This document shows positions 1-5,629 of a stretch of 5,629 nucleotides of DNA, piece by piece (positions within the stretch are counted from its first letter, which is position 1; each line of letters opens with the position of its first letter). Below the pieces are notes generated by a model. It worked only from the letters and a program-made list of their open reading frames with translations, was not told the DNA's origin and searched no databases. This DNA comes from Betaproteobacteria bacterium (GTDB lineage Bacteria; Pseudomonadota; Gammaproteobacteria; Burkholderiales; SG8-39), in NCBI GenBank assembly GCA_029858545.1, contig JAOUFA010000258.1, positions 1 through 5,629 on the forward strand, read 5' to 3'. The position numbers were made by a program, and so were the translations under genes.

Positions 1-241
1 CGCGCGATGGGTTGGCCCGGCTCCACGCCAGGATCGACGGCGCCGAACGCCGCGCATGCAGCGCGAGCATCACGCGGTCGCCGCGCGCCCGTGCGTCGGG
101 CCAATCCTTGACGACGCGGGCCGGCAGTGCACCCGACAGAAAACCCTGCCAGCGGCGCGCGGTGTGCCAATTGCCGCTGTTGGCATCGGCGAGCGCAGGA
201 CTCACAATCACGACTTGCGGGGATTTGTCCGCGATGCTCAC
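1..241 (-). CDS. senB: Selenosugar synthase SenB (glycosyltransferase), N-terminal part
   Basis: SenB-family glycosyltransferases join selenophosphate-derived selenium to a UDP-sugar, giving the selenosugar used for selenoneine; the enzyme is expected in the cytosol. Only the first 80 codons are visible and the gene runs off the left edge. The frame begins GTG-AGC-ATC. A hydrophobic beta strand (VVIVSPALAD, residues 10-19) is followed by the family-typical run N21-SGNW-H26-TARRW, and then by an LALHARRS segment (59-66), as in the N-terminal Rossmann half of this glycosyltransferase family. An in-frame TGA lies a few codons upstream (within about 262-264) and no ATG follows it, so GTG at 241 is the furthest possible start. 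Only a weak purine-rich GAG precedes it. The gene is divergent from the senA-like gene at 287, which strongly supports the assignment. The catalytic C-terminal half is not visible. Identification rests on remembered family motifs and context. Confidence 0.82.
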   Translation of the reverse strand, partial: MSIADKSPQVVIVSPALADANSGNWHTARRWQGFLSGALPARVVKDWPDARARGDRVMLALHARRSAPSILAWSRANPSR

Positions 242-286
242 TGTCTGCTCATTGTCGGTTCACTCTCATAGGGGTCGCCCGTCCGC
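242..286. promoter_or_regulatory. Divergent senB/senA intergenic region
   Basis: Only 45 bp separate the two divergent start codons, so any promoters must lie here or overlap the 5' ends of the genes. An AGGGG at 270-274, 12 nt before the senA ATG, is a plausible but loosely spaced ribosome binding site. I could not find a convincing sigma70 -35/-10 pair with proper spacing on either strand. The control sites are therefore inferred from gene orientation, not read from motifs. Confidence 0.4.
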
Positions 287-1513
287 ATGAATTCGGTTTC
301 TCCGGGGAGCGCCGCGCGGGCCGCGCGCGAGGACGGCGCCGGGGAACTCGCGGCCGGGCTGCGCGCCTCGCGCGAGCGCACGCTCGCGCTGCTCGCCGCC
401 TATACCTCGGCGCTCGGACGCGCCTTGCCGGTGCCCTACGCGGCGCAGCTCAACCCGCCGCTTTGGGAGGCGGGCCATATCGGTTGGTTCCAGGAGTACT
501 GGATTGGCCGCAATCGGCAGCGCGCGCGCGGCATCGCCTGCGAACCGGACCACGCGCGCGCGCCGGGGCGCCTGGCGAACGCGGACCTGTTGTACGACTC
601 CAGCCGCGTCGCGCATGCGACGCGCTGGAACTTGCCGCTGCCCGATCTGGACGCGACGCTTGTCTATCTGGAGGAGGGTCTTGCCGAATCGCTGAGCCTC
701 TTGCCGCGCACGGCGTGCGCCAGCGCCGATGAGCTGTATTTCTTTCGCCTTGCGCTGTTCCATGAAGACATGCATGCCGAGGCGGCGACCTACATGGCGC
801 AGGCATTGGCGATACCATTGCCGGGCGGGCTGCGGGCGCGGGAGGAGCCCCTGCCGGTGGCCGACGGTCTGCGCGTGCCGGGCGGCGAGTGTCGCATCGG
901 GTGCGACGGACCCGGATTCGCGTTCGACAACGAACTGGCCGCGCACGACGTCTTTCTCGCCGCGTTCGAGATCGACGCCGTGCCGGTGACCTGGCAGCGC
1001 TATCTGCCCTTCGTCGAGTCGGGCGGCTATCGTGATGCCCGCTACTGGTCGGCGGAAGGCTGGCGCTGGCTTGCGTCCAATCCGCGCGAACTGCCGCGCT
1101 ATTTGCGCAGGTCCGGGCAGGCATGGCAGCGATGTCTGTTCGGGGAATGGGAACCGTTGCCGTGCGGGGGTCCGGCGGTGCATCTGACCTGGTTCGAGGC
1201 CGATGCCTGGTGCCGCTGGGCGGGACGCCGCCTGCCGACCGAAGCCGAATGGGAATTCGCGGCGCTCTCGGATGCGCGCTTTGCCTGGGGCGAGGTGTGG
1301 GAATGGACCGCGAGCCGCTTCGCTCCCTATGCGGGATTTCGCGTTCATCCCTACCGCGACTACTCCGCGCCGTGGTTCGGGACGCGGCAGGTGCTGCGCG
1401 GCGCGAGCCGTGCAAGCGCGCCGCGCATCGCGCATCCGCGGTACCGCAATTTCTTCACGCCGGAACGTAACGATATTCACGCGGGTTTTCGCAGCTGCGC
1501 GGCGACTCCATGA
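287..1513 (+). CDS. senA: Selenoneine synthase SenA (EgtB-like, DinB_2 plus FGE-sulfatase domains)
   Basis: This 408-residue protein matches the EgtB superfamily of non-haem iron sulfoxide/selenoxide synthases. SenA couples a selenosugar to hercynine with O2, forming the C-Se bond of the selenoneine precursor. An N-terminal DinB_2-like helical domain (about 20-175) carries the three-His iron site: H64 in the GHIGWF run, and H159-x3-H163 within H159-EDMHAE165, the HX3HXE signature. An FGE-sulfatase-like domain (about 195-405) follows, with RLPTEAEWEFAA at 315-326, GEVWEW at 335-340, VLRGAS at 369-374 and a closing RYRNFF...AGFR (385-402). The length is usual for the family. SenA is preferred over ergothioneine EgtB because a SenB-type glycosyltransferase starts 45 bp away on the opposite strand, and because of the DYSAPWF and HPRYRNFFTPER stretches I associate with SenA. 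Hercynine would need EgtD, not in view. The ATG at 287 has an AGGGG 12 nt upstream. An EgtB making ergothioneine remains the alternative. Confidence 0.85.
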   Translation: MNSVSPGSAARAAREDGAGELAAGLRASRERTLALLAAYTSALGRALPVPYAAQLNPPLWEAGHIGWFQEYWIGRNRQRARGIACEPDHARAPGRLANADLLYDSSRVAHATRWNLPLPDLDATLVYLEEGLAESLSLLPRTACASADELYFFRLALFHEDMHAEAATYMAQALAIPLPGGLRAREEPLPVADGLRVPGGECRIGCDGPGFAFDNELAAHDVFLAAFEIDAVPVTWQRYLPFVESGGYRDARYWSAEGWRWLASNPRELPRYLRRSGQAWQRCLFGEWEPLPCGGPAVHLTWFEADAWCRWAGRRLPTEAEWEFAALSDARFAWGEVWEWTASRFAPYAGFRVHPYRDYSAPWFGTRQVLRGASRASAPRIAHPRYRNFFTPERNDIHAGFRSCAATP

Positions 1514-1533
1514 GCGGATTTGATCGAATCCGC
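1514..1533 (+). terminator. Possible hairpin directly after senA
   Basis: A perfect 7-bp inverted repeat (GCGGATT / AATCCGC) with a 6-nt loop TGATCG begins at the first base after the senA stop codon. No T-tract follows, so it does not meet the full pattern of an intrinsic terminator. It may instead act as a 3'-end stabilising hairpin or be chance. Confidence 0.4.
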
Positions 1534-1560
1534 GCCGGAAGCTCGGCGAATCATTTCTGA

Positions 1561-1586
1561 TCGTCGATTCCCCGGCGTGGCGACGA
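1561..1586. repeat. Short inverted repeat TCGTCG/CGACGA
   Basis: A perfect 6-bp inverted repeat (1561-1566 and 1581-1586) encloses a 14-nt GC-rich spacer in the convergent gap. It could contribute to RNA structure at the ends of both transcripts. The stem is short and the spacer long, so it may be chance. Confidence 0.25.
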
Positions 1587-1590
1587 GAAA

Positions 1591-1612
1591 CCGGTGTTGT
1601 TCAACCAGCCGG
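1591..1612 (-). terminator. Possible terminator hairpin for the leftward operon
   Basis: Read on the minus strand, CCGG at each end and an inner GTTG/CAAC pairing form an interrupted stem with a very tight loop, followed directly by TTTCTC. Its place about 130 bp past the stop of the last operon gene fits a terminator of the leftward transcript. The internal asymmetric bulge (CAG against one base) and the short T-run make this weak. Confidence 0.25.
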
Positions 1613-1738
1613 CGAAATTCCCGGCGCGCAACTCGTACTTTGTCGTCACACGGGAATCATCGTGGAAATTCTCGGCGGGGCGACGGTCGCGCGCAAAGGG
1701 ATTGTGCCTTGCGGGCCAGCCGTATCGCAACCGGAATT

Positions 1739-2953
1739 TCAGTCCATCGCACCGAGCGATCGGTAGCGTTCGTACTCGATGTCGCTCAGGCCGAGCAGAT
1801 CGCGGAACACCGCGCGATTGTCCGCGCCGAGGGTCGGCGCCGCGCGCGTGACGTCGCCGGGCGTCGCGGAGAGTTCGAACCCCGGATAACAGTAGGCCTG
1901 CTCGCCAATGACCGCGTGCGGGCGGCGGCGCCATTGCCGCCGCGCGTCGAGTTGCGGGTCGCTGAACAGATCGGCGACCGTGTTGACCGCGTGCGCGCGT
2001 ACCTGCGCGGCTTGCAGCGCGTGCGCCGCGGTCTGCGCGTCGCGAGTGCTCAGCCAGGCGGTGAGCACGGCGTCGAGTTCGGCGCCGTGCCGGCGCCGTG
2101 CGGCGGCGCTCGCGAAGCGCGCGTCGCGCGCAATCAGCGGCGTGCCGATCGCCTCGGCGAGCCTGTCAAACTCGGCGTCCGACCAGCACGAGAGCGCGAG
2201 CCAGCCGCCCTCCGCGCAGGGGTAGGCGCCGTGCGGCGCCGCCTGCGGATCGGCATTCCCTGCGCGCGCGGCGATGCGCGCGTTCGCGTGGTACTCGAGC
2301 AGCGGGCCGGCGAGAAACAGCAGTCCGCATTCGTACTGGGAGACATCGAGAAAGGCGCCTTCGCCGCTGCGATCACGCCGCTCCAGCGCGGCAAGCACTG
2401 CGACCGCGCCGAGCGTGGACGCGATGAAGTCGATGTAGGGGCCATAGAGCAGCATCGGCGGCCCGTCCGGATCGCCGGTGAGGTTGCACATGCCGGCGAG
2501 CGCGGTGAGCTGCGAACCGAAGCCCGGCGTGTCGGCGCGCGGGCCGGTCTGTCCCATGTTGCAGGTCGACAGCATCACCAGGCGCGGATTGCTCGCGCGA
2601 AGCGTCGCATAGCCCAGCCCGATGCGCTCGATCACGCCCGGGCGCATGTTCTCGATCACGACGTCGCAGCCATCGACCAGGCGGTGCGCGAGCTCGACGC
2701 CATGCGGGTTCTTCAGGTCGAGCGTGACGCCGAGCTTGGAATCGTTGAAGTAGGCGAAACAGGCACCGTTGTCGATGCCGGGCTTGCCGCCGCGGTAAGG
2801 CGGGTACTGCAGCCGGAAGCCGTCGGGCCGGGAGCGCGATTCGACGTGTATCACCGTCGCGCCGAAGTTGGCGAGCATCTTGCCGACGTGCGGACCGGCG
2901 GCGTAGCTGCCGAATTCGGCGATGCGCAGCCCGTCGAGTGCCTGTGCGCTCAT
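1739..2953 (-). CDS. CaiB/BaiF class III CoA-transferase, catalytic-type subunit (candidate succinyl-CoA:phthalate CoA-transferase subunit)
   Basis: Class III CoA-transferases move CoA between carboxylic acids through an Asp-bound acyl/CoA thioester intermediate. This 404-residue protein has the family layout. The N-terminal Rossmann part has LDGLRIAEFGSYAAGP (6-21) and GATVIHVES (31-39). Next come LGVTLDLKNPHG (74-85), CDVVIENMRPG (96-106) and the SGEG...DVSQYE segment (196-208). A VNTVADLFSDPQL motif (323-335) marks the C-terminal linker region. Counting back from the LAALE helix against formyl-CoA transferase places D175 (GPYID) exactly at the catalytic Asp169 position, so this subunit looks active. 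The start is the ATG at 2953 because it overlaps the upstream stop (ATGA) and has GGAG five bases before it; a longer in-frame start at 3019 would add an Arg-rich, unlikely N-terminus. Translational coupling with the second CaiB/BaiF gene suggests a heteromer. The adjoining UbiD gene points to an aromatic acid such as phthalate. A BbsF-like benzylsuccinate enzyme is an alternative. Confidence 0.85.
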   Translation of the reverse strand: MSAQALDGLRIAEFGSYAAGPHVGKMLANFGATVIHVESRSRPDGFRLQYPPYRGGKPGIDNGACFAYFNDSKLGVTLDLKNPHGVELAHRLVDGCDVVIENMRPGVIERIGLGYATLRASNPRLVMLSTCNMGQTGPRADTPGFGSQLTALAGMCNLTGDPDGPPMLLYGPYIDFIASTLGAVAVLAALERRDRSGEGAFLDVSQYECGLLFLAGPLLEYHANARIAARAGNADPQAAPHGAYPCAEGGWLALSCWSDAEFDRLAEAIGTPLIARDARFASAAARRRHGAELDAVLTAWLSTRDAQTAAHALQAAQVRAHAVNTVADLFSDPQLDARRQWRRRPHAVIGEQAYCYPGFELSATPGDVTRAAPTLGADNRAVFRDLLGLSDIEYERYRSLGAMD

Positions 2954-4083
2954 GCGCGCTCCGCCGCGCCCGCGGCGAGCGGCGGACGCACGCCGTCGAC
3001 GACGACGAAAGCCCCGCAATGCCGTTCGATTCCGCCCTCGGTGCCGGGCAGGTCCTGCCAGAAGCCGCGCGCCGCGAGCTGCGGGTCGGCGGCAATGTCG
3101 GCGACGGTGGAGACCGGGTAGCCGAGCATTTCGCGGCGGTGCGCCTCCTCGAGAAACTCGCGCTTGGTGAGTGTCGCGAAGAAGCGCCCGATCGGCGCTT
3201 CGATCGCGTCGACCTCCGCCTGGGTGCTGCGCGTCGGATCCCAGTGCTTCCAGTCGATATTTTCGAGCGGACCGAGTTCGAAACGGCGGCCGCGCATCCA
3301 GTCGACCAGCTGCTCATTGGTGCGCTGGCCGGCGCCGCCGCCATAGACGATGAAGTTGAGATGACCGTCGCGGCAGGGCCAGAAGACGCGGTATTTCGCC
3401 CCGGCGACGGAGCGGCCTGTCATGTAGGCGCCGGCGCGCGTCGGCGTGATGCCGGCGATGTCGAAGAATGTCGGTGCATGCGCGAGCGCGGTGATCACCG
3501 CAGCCTGCGCCGACACGTCGACGAGCTGCCCGCGTCCGCTTTGCGCGCGATGGCGCAGCGCGATGAGCGCGCCGACCGCGGCCTGCGCACCCGCCCAGGC
3601 ATGGGCCTGCGGCGCGGAGACGCGCAATGGCTCGCCGCCCGGCTCGCCGGCGAGCGACATCGCGCCGCTCGCCGCCATGATCTCGAGGTCGCTCGCGAGC
3701 CAGCCGGCCTTCGGTCCGCGCAGGCCGAAAGGGGTGACCGAGACGACGACAAGGCGCGGATTGATCGCGGCGAGGCGCGCATAGTCAAAGAAACTCGCCG
3801 CGGCATCGCCTGGCCGCGGCGTACATAGAACGATATCGGCCGCGGCGGCGAGCGCGTCGAAGCGGCGCACGCCCTCGGCCGTGGTCAGATCGAGCGCGAC
3901 GTGCCGCTTGTTGACGTGCAGCGCACGCCAGTCTGGATCGTCGCGCGCGGCGGCCCCGCAGGGCTCGATCCGCAACACGGAGGCGCCCAGGTCGGCGAAC
4001 AGGCGCCCCGCGAGCCAGCCGAGGCGCTCGCTCGCATCGATGACCGCGCAAGACTGAAGGAGCGGGTTCATCGGGCGCTGCAT
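2950..4083 (-). CDS. CaiB/BaiF class III CoA-transferase, subunit lacking the catalytic Asp (candidate partner subunit)
   Basis: This 377-residue CaiB/BaiF protein has the family's VIDASERLGWLAGRLFADLG start (14-33), ASVLRIEP (34-41), NKRHVALDLTTAEG (58-71), NPRLVVVSVTPFGLRGP (108-124), SGRGQLVDVSAQAAV (182-196) and a STVADIAADPQL motif (325-336). Aligning back from the ALIAL helix, the position of the nucleophilic Asp is H161 (in QAHAWAG), and no Asp lies nearby. The chain is therefore probably not catalytic alone and would pair with the Asp-bearing product of the next gene, which overlaps it by 4 bp. A region near 240-283 (GHLNFIVYGGGAG to WKHWDP) resembles the substrate-cap part of two-subunit transferases. 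It follows the UbiD gene by 22 bp, so co-transcription is likely. No clear Shine-Dalgarno precedes either candidate start (ATG 4083 or ATG 4071, four codons later), so the exact N-terminus is uncertain. Assignment to phthalate CoA activation is contextual. Confidence 0.82.
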   Translation of the reverse strand: MQRPMNPLLQSCAVIDASERLGWLAGRLFADLGASVLRIEPCGAAARDDPDWRALHVNKRHVALDLTTAEGVRRFDALAAAADIVLCTPRPGDAAASFFDYARLAAINPRLVVVSVTPFGLRGPKAGWLASDLEIMAASGAMSLAGEPGGEPLRVSAPQAHAWAGAQAAVGALIALRHRAQSGRGQLVDVSAQAAVITALAHAPTFFDIAGITPTRAGAYMTGRSVAGAKYRVFWPCRDGHLNFIVYGGGAGQRTNEQLVDWMRGRRFELGPLENIDWKHWDPTRSTQAEVDAIEAPIGRFFATLTKREFLEEAHRREMLGYPVSTVADIAADPQLAARGFWQDLPGTEGGIERHCGAFVVVDGVRPPLAAGAAERA

Positions 4084-4105
4084 CGCGAGACGGGGCGCCG
4101 GCGCG

Positions 4106-5629
4106 TCAACGCCCGGTACGGGCGAGCGATAGCACCCAGCCCGCCATGCGTGCCTTCATCTGCTCGATCTGCTTCGCGTTGAAAAAGTCCTCGGGCTTGA
4201 CGCGGTCGATCGGGTACACGGGCCGATGGAAGTCCTGCTCGTAGCCGTAGGGGACCGTCGCGTCGATTCCCATGCCGCCCTCGAACTGCGTGTTCGACGC
4301 GGTCCACGCCTTGTCGCCCGCGGTCATGCGCTCGGAGGGCATGAAAGTCTGCCCGCGCCCGCCGGGAATCGGGTTGAGGATGTCGGTCCTCGGGTTCACA
4401 CGCGTAGTGAGGCACCACATGATGTCGTCCATCGAGTAAATGTCGACGTCCTCGGAAACCGCGATCGCCAGGCGCATGCCTTGCGAGCAGGAAAGGATTG
4501 CCGAGAGGAAATTCCGCTGCCAGCCTTCCTCGATCTTGTTCCTCTTCTTCACCTGAATGATGCAGCCGCCCCAGTCGGTCATGCAGTAAGGGATGTGTGC
4601 GTCCTGGATGATGCCCGGTTGCAGGCGGTTGCAGAGTTCGAGGATCGCCGCTTCGCGCACCGTGGTGTCGATGTTCGAATCGTCCATGGTATGCACGCCG
4701 AGCGGAAAGATGATCGGCTTTGACTCGGGCTTTCTCATCGTGATCGCGGTGACATGGAAGGTCGGCGCCTTGTAGGCCTTGCCCATGTAGCCCGCCCATT
4801 CCGGGTGAAAGAAGGTCTTTCCCTGCACGCCGGCCTTTTCCGCTTCGCCCGTTTCGTAGCGTTTGTCGCGCGGTTTGATGTAGCCCTCGAGCACGTATTC
4901 CGCGTCGGCGAGCGCGTAGGCATCGACCGTCTTGGCTTTCACCAGGCGCACGGGCGAGCCCTGCACCGCGCCGGCAATCGCGATTTCATCGCATCCTTTG
5001 GGCATGATTGCGTAGTCGAAGCCCGCGCCGGCGAGCAGCGTACAGGCCGGCGGCACGCCGAAGCACATCGTGATCGGAATACCCTTCGGGTCATTGTAGT
5101 GCTCGGTGTACACCTGCCACATGTGCGATCCGGGCGAGATCTGGAAGGTGCCGACATTGCCCCAGCGAAAATTCATGCGGTTGTAGCCGAGGTCGCCGCC
5201 GCCGTCGAAGTAGGGGCCATAGACGCAGCGAATCCCCGAGCCGATCGTGAGCTCGGGTTCGAGCGCGGTGTGCCGGATCGCGGTGATCCATTTGTTGACG
5301 TCCAGATCGTCGGTGATCACGTGCTCCTGACAGGGTGCGTCCTTTTGCTCGACCATCACCGGTTTCAGAGGACGGTTGATCGCCTGCGCGATGGCGCGGG
5401 TGCGCGTTTTCGCGTCGGGCCAGCCGAACATCTTCTCGATCATTCGGATATCGCCGAACAGATTGGTGATCGCGCGTACATGCGACTTGCCCTTCACCTT
5501 GTTGAACAGGATCGGCAGGCTGCCGTCGAAATGCTTCTGCAGTCCGGTGATTTCCAGATCCGGATTGACTTCCTTGTCGGTTTCGATGAGAAGCCCTTCC
5601 TTGCGCAGCCACTCGATGGTGGAACGCAG
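4106..5629 (-). CDS. UbiD-family prFMN-dependent (de)carboxylase, 5' end cut by window edge (candidate phthaloyl-CoA decarboxylase)
   Basis: UbiD enzymes decarboxylate or carboxylate unsaturated and aromatic acids with prenylated FMN made by a UbiX partner. The frame stays open from the stop (TGA at 4106-4108) to the right edge, giving 507 residues beginning LRSTIEWLRKEG. A GTG at 5497 also lies in frame, but the 44 residues before it (EITGL, LPILFNK) are typical UbiD N-terminal sequence, so it is not the start. Numbering from the edge, likely prFMN/metal-site residues are N150 and R155 (N-x4-R), H169 (GSHMW) and E215 (CDEIAIAG). E277 in HPEW matches the second acidic residue of the E-x4-E/D motif, while the first appears to be T272. 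GYMGKAYKAPTFHVTAIT (280-297) is the typical strand after that motif. Usual UbiD lengths are about 490-540, so probably only a few to about 30 residues are missing. Two CaiB/BaiF genes directly downstream suggest phthaloyl-CoA as substrate; other aromatic carboxylates remain possible. No UbiX gene is in view. Confidence 0.88.
   Translation of the reverse strand: MRSTIEWLRKEGLLIETDKEVNPDLEITGLQKHFDGSLPILFNKVKGKSHVRAITNLFGDIRMIEKMFGWPDAKTRTRAIAQAINRPLKPVMVEQKDAPCQEHVITDDLDVNKWITAIRHTALEPELTIGSGIRCVYGPYFDGGGDLGYNRMNFRWGNVGTFQISPGSHMWQVYTEHYNDPKGIPITMCFGVPPACTLLAGAGFDYAIMPKGCDEIAIAGAVQGSPVRLVKAKTVDAYALADAEYVLEGYIKPRDKRYETGEAEKAGVQGKTFFHPEWAGYMGKAYKAPTFHVTAITMRKPESKPIIFPLGVHTMDDSNIDTTVREAAILELCNRLQPGIIQDAHIPYCMTDWGGCIIQVKKRNKIEEGWQRNFLSAILSCSQGMRLAIAVSEDVDIYSMDDIMWCLTTRVNPRTDILNPIPGGRGQTFMPSERMTAGDKAWTASNTQFEGGMGIDATVPYGYEQDFHRPVYPIDRVKPEDFFNAKQIEQMKARMAGWVLSLARTGR

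Larger units (their letters stand above)
1514..1738. other. Convergent intergenic region without a gene
   Basis: This 225-bp gap lies between the ends of the rightward senA gene and the leftward CoA-transferase operon. Open frames crossing it have no recognisable protein character and are continuations of shadow frames from the neighbouring genes. It looks less GC-extreme than its flanks and contains three short inverted repeats (listed separately) that fit a transcription-termination role. I see no tRNA, small RNA or mobile-element signature. Confidence 0.6.

Noticed and set aside
12..732. Several plus-strand frames at the left end (starting 12, 56 and 127)
   Set aside because: They are antisense to the senB 5' end or out of frame with senA, and none has recognisable motifs.
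266..1480. 404-codon open frame on the minus strand opposite senA
   Set aside because: The protein is low-complexity and Arg/Pro-rich with no motifs, and the opposite strand carries the iron-site and FGE motifs of SenA.
2954..3019. 22-residue N-terminal extension of the catalytic-type CoA-transferase
   Set aside because: The added residues are Arg-rich and lie inside the preceding gene. The ATG at 2953 has GGAG upstream and the ATGA overlap, and it begins just before the conserved family start.
1520..3121. 533-codon open frame on the plus strand across the gap and the catalytic-type CoA-transferase gene
   Set aside because: It lies antisense to a clear CaiB/BaiF gene. Its product is Arg/Ala-rich without domains, and long antisense frames are expected in DNA this GC-rich.
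2373..3344. 323-codon minus-strand frame overlapping both CoA-transferase genes
   Set aside because: It is a shifted reading of the two real genes on the same strand, with Arg/Ser-rich content and no family signature. There is no evidence of a functional frameshift.
4068..4799. 243-codon minus-strand frame overlapping the UbiD gene
   Set aside because: It is a +1-type shadow of the UbiD gene rich in His/Arg/Gly, with no motifs of its own.
5495..5497. GTG as start of the UbiD gene
   Set aside because: The 44 codons upstream to the window edge are in frame and read as typical UbiD N-terminal sequence, so the gene continues past the window.

Overview
The window is dense, GC-rich proteobacterial DNA, by eye about two thirds G+C. 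Its gene families suggest a facultatively anaerobic betaproteobacterium (Rhodocyclales or Burkholderiales type). That is an inference from gene content, because no rRNA, tRNA or marker gene is present. It holds two unrelated gene blocks that converge on a non-coding stretch of about 225 bp.

Left block (1-1513): a selenoneine biosynthesis locus. The start of a glycosyltransferase matching SenB (selenosugar synthase) runs leftward off the edge from a GTG at 241. A complete EgtB-like gene matching SenA (selenoneine synthase) runs rightward from 287. The two are divergent across a 45-bp gap. SenB would join selenium, supplied as selenophosphate by the selD-like SenC, to a UDP-sugar. SenA would then couple the selenosugar to hercynine with O2 at a non-haem iron centre. 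senC is not in view and may lie beyond the left edge.

Middle (1514-1738): no convincing gene. It contains three short inverted repeats that may form a terminator region between the convergent blocks.

Right block (1739-5629, minus strand): a three-gene operon reading right to left. A UbiD-family (de)carboxylase, lacking only its extreme N-terminus at the window edge, is followed after 22 bp by one class III (CaiB/BaiF) CoA-transferase. A second such transferase overlaps it by 4 bp (ATGA). Two different CaiB/BaiF subunits beside a UbiD enzyme is the arrangement known from anaerobic phthalate degradation: succinyl-CoA:phthalate CoA-transferase (SptAB or PhtSa/Sb) followed by phthaloyl-CoA decarboxylase (PCD or PhtDa), giving benzoyl-CoA. 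I consider this the best reading, but the substrate is inferred from context, not proved.

Two details deserve attention. The upstream transferase subunit has His where the catalytic Asp should be, while its partner keeps Asp, suggesting a heteromer with one catalytic and one non-catalytic subunit. The UbiD protein keeps the prFMN/metal-site Asn, Arg, His and Glu positions but appears to have Thr where most relatives have the first Glu of the E-x4-E/D motif.
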